DNA from: Oscillospiraceae bacterium
GTDB lineage: Bacteria > Bacillota_A > Clostridia > Oscillospirales > Oscillospiraceae
Assembly: GCA_017939025.1 (NCBI GenBank)
Contig: JAGBAI010000103.1
Location: 1-6,807, forward strand
Direction of reading: 5' to 3'
DNA length: 6,807 nt
In this document: positions 6,751 through 6,807 of the stretch, one piece after another
How positions within the stretch are numbered: the stretch's first letter is position 1
How the letters are laid out: the number at the start of each line of letters is the position of its first letter
Position numbers and translations under genes: made by a program
Notes under the pieces: generated by a model
Databases searched by the model: none
What the model was told of the DNA's origin: nothing
The model's input: only the letters and a program-made list of their open reading frames with translations

Positions 6751-6807
6751 ATGTATTACAGAAGAGGATTCTCTTTCTGAAATTATTGAAGTTTCTCATA
6801 CCAAAAC
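6749..6807 (-). CDS. Partial transposase C-terminus (ISL3-like), running off the right edge
   Basis: The minus strand is open from the window edge to TAA at 6751-6749, giving 18 residues: FGMRNFNNFRKRILFCNT. The pattern (Y/F)G-RNF-NF-RI at the very C-terminus matches what I recall of ISL3-family transposases, whose last residues typically read G(F/Y)RNF-NFR-RI after a KR motif. The other two minus frames hit stops within 30 bases. The neighbouring IS-end-like repeat supports it. No catalytic residues are in the window, so a chance frame remains possible. Confidence 0.5.
   Translation of the reverse strand, partial: FGMRNFNNFRKRILFCNT

Larger units (their letters stand above)
6670..6807 (-). 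mobile_element. One end of a probable ISL3-family insertion sequence, cut by the window edge
   Basis: Reading from the right edge on the minus strand: the C-terminal codons of a transposase-like frame, its stop, a strong hairpin, and then a terminal inverted-repeat-like sequence ending next to gdhA. This order (transposase 3' end, short non-coding tail, inverted repeat) is what one end of a simple IS looks like. Only about 138 bp are in the window. Assignment to ISL3 rests on the 18-residue tail and the terminus sequence and is an inference. Confidence 0.5.

Overview
The window looks like a chromosomal segment of a spore-forming, moderately GC-rich member of Clostridia, plausibly Oscillospiraceae/Ruminococcaceae. 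This rests on a GerA-family spore germination protein, strong Shine-Dalgarno sequences, sigma-A promoters with extended -10 elements, and an E. coli-like hexameric glutamate dehydrogenase with highly biased codons. No rRNA or protein phylogeny could be run, so the family placement is inference.

Left part, minus strand (1-1806): three near-perfect sigma-A promoters (TTGACA, 17 bp, TAGAAT or TAGTAT) lie in tandem exactly 102 bp apart. They point leftwards out of the window, with A-tract UP-like sequence upstream and a leader whose sequence resembles a Firmicutes rRNA operon leader. The best reading is that an rRNA (16S) or other stable-RNA operon starts just beyond base 1. Just upstream of the outermost promoter, on the same strand, is an orphan gerA-type gene (394-1797) whose 3' end runs into that promoter's UP region.

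Middle part, plus strand (1831-5216): an extended -10 promoter drives a Nudix (ADP-ribose pyrophosphatase-like) hydrolase gene. It is followed after 32 bp by mnmE (tRNA U34 modification GTPase). After a 104-bp palindromic intergenic repeat comes a NifS/IscS-type cysteine desulfurase gene, and a strong intrinsic terminator closes the unit. MnmE and a desulfurase can act on the same tRNA wobble uridines (cmnm5 and s2 modifications), which gives the pair a plausible shared role.

Right part (5260-6807): gdhA, glutamate dehydrogenase, is monocistronic with its own extended -10 promoter and strongly biased codons. A few bases after its stop codon begins what looks like one end of an insertion sequence, probably ISL3 family: an inverted-repeat-like end, a terminator hairpin, and the last 18 codons of a minus-strand transposase running off the right edge.

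I see no CRISPR array, defence system or clearly new multi-gene system. The most interesting structure is the triple promoter array. Each promoter has the same predicted +1 (G after AA), and the transcripts from at least two of the three would begin, at the first nucleotide, with a hairpin whose sequence differs but whose shape is kept.
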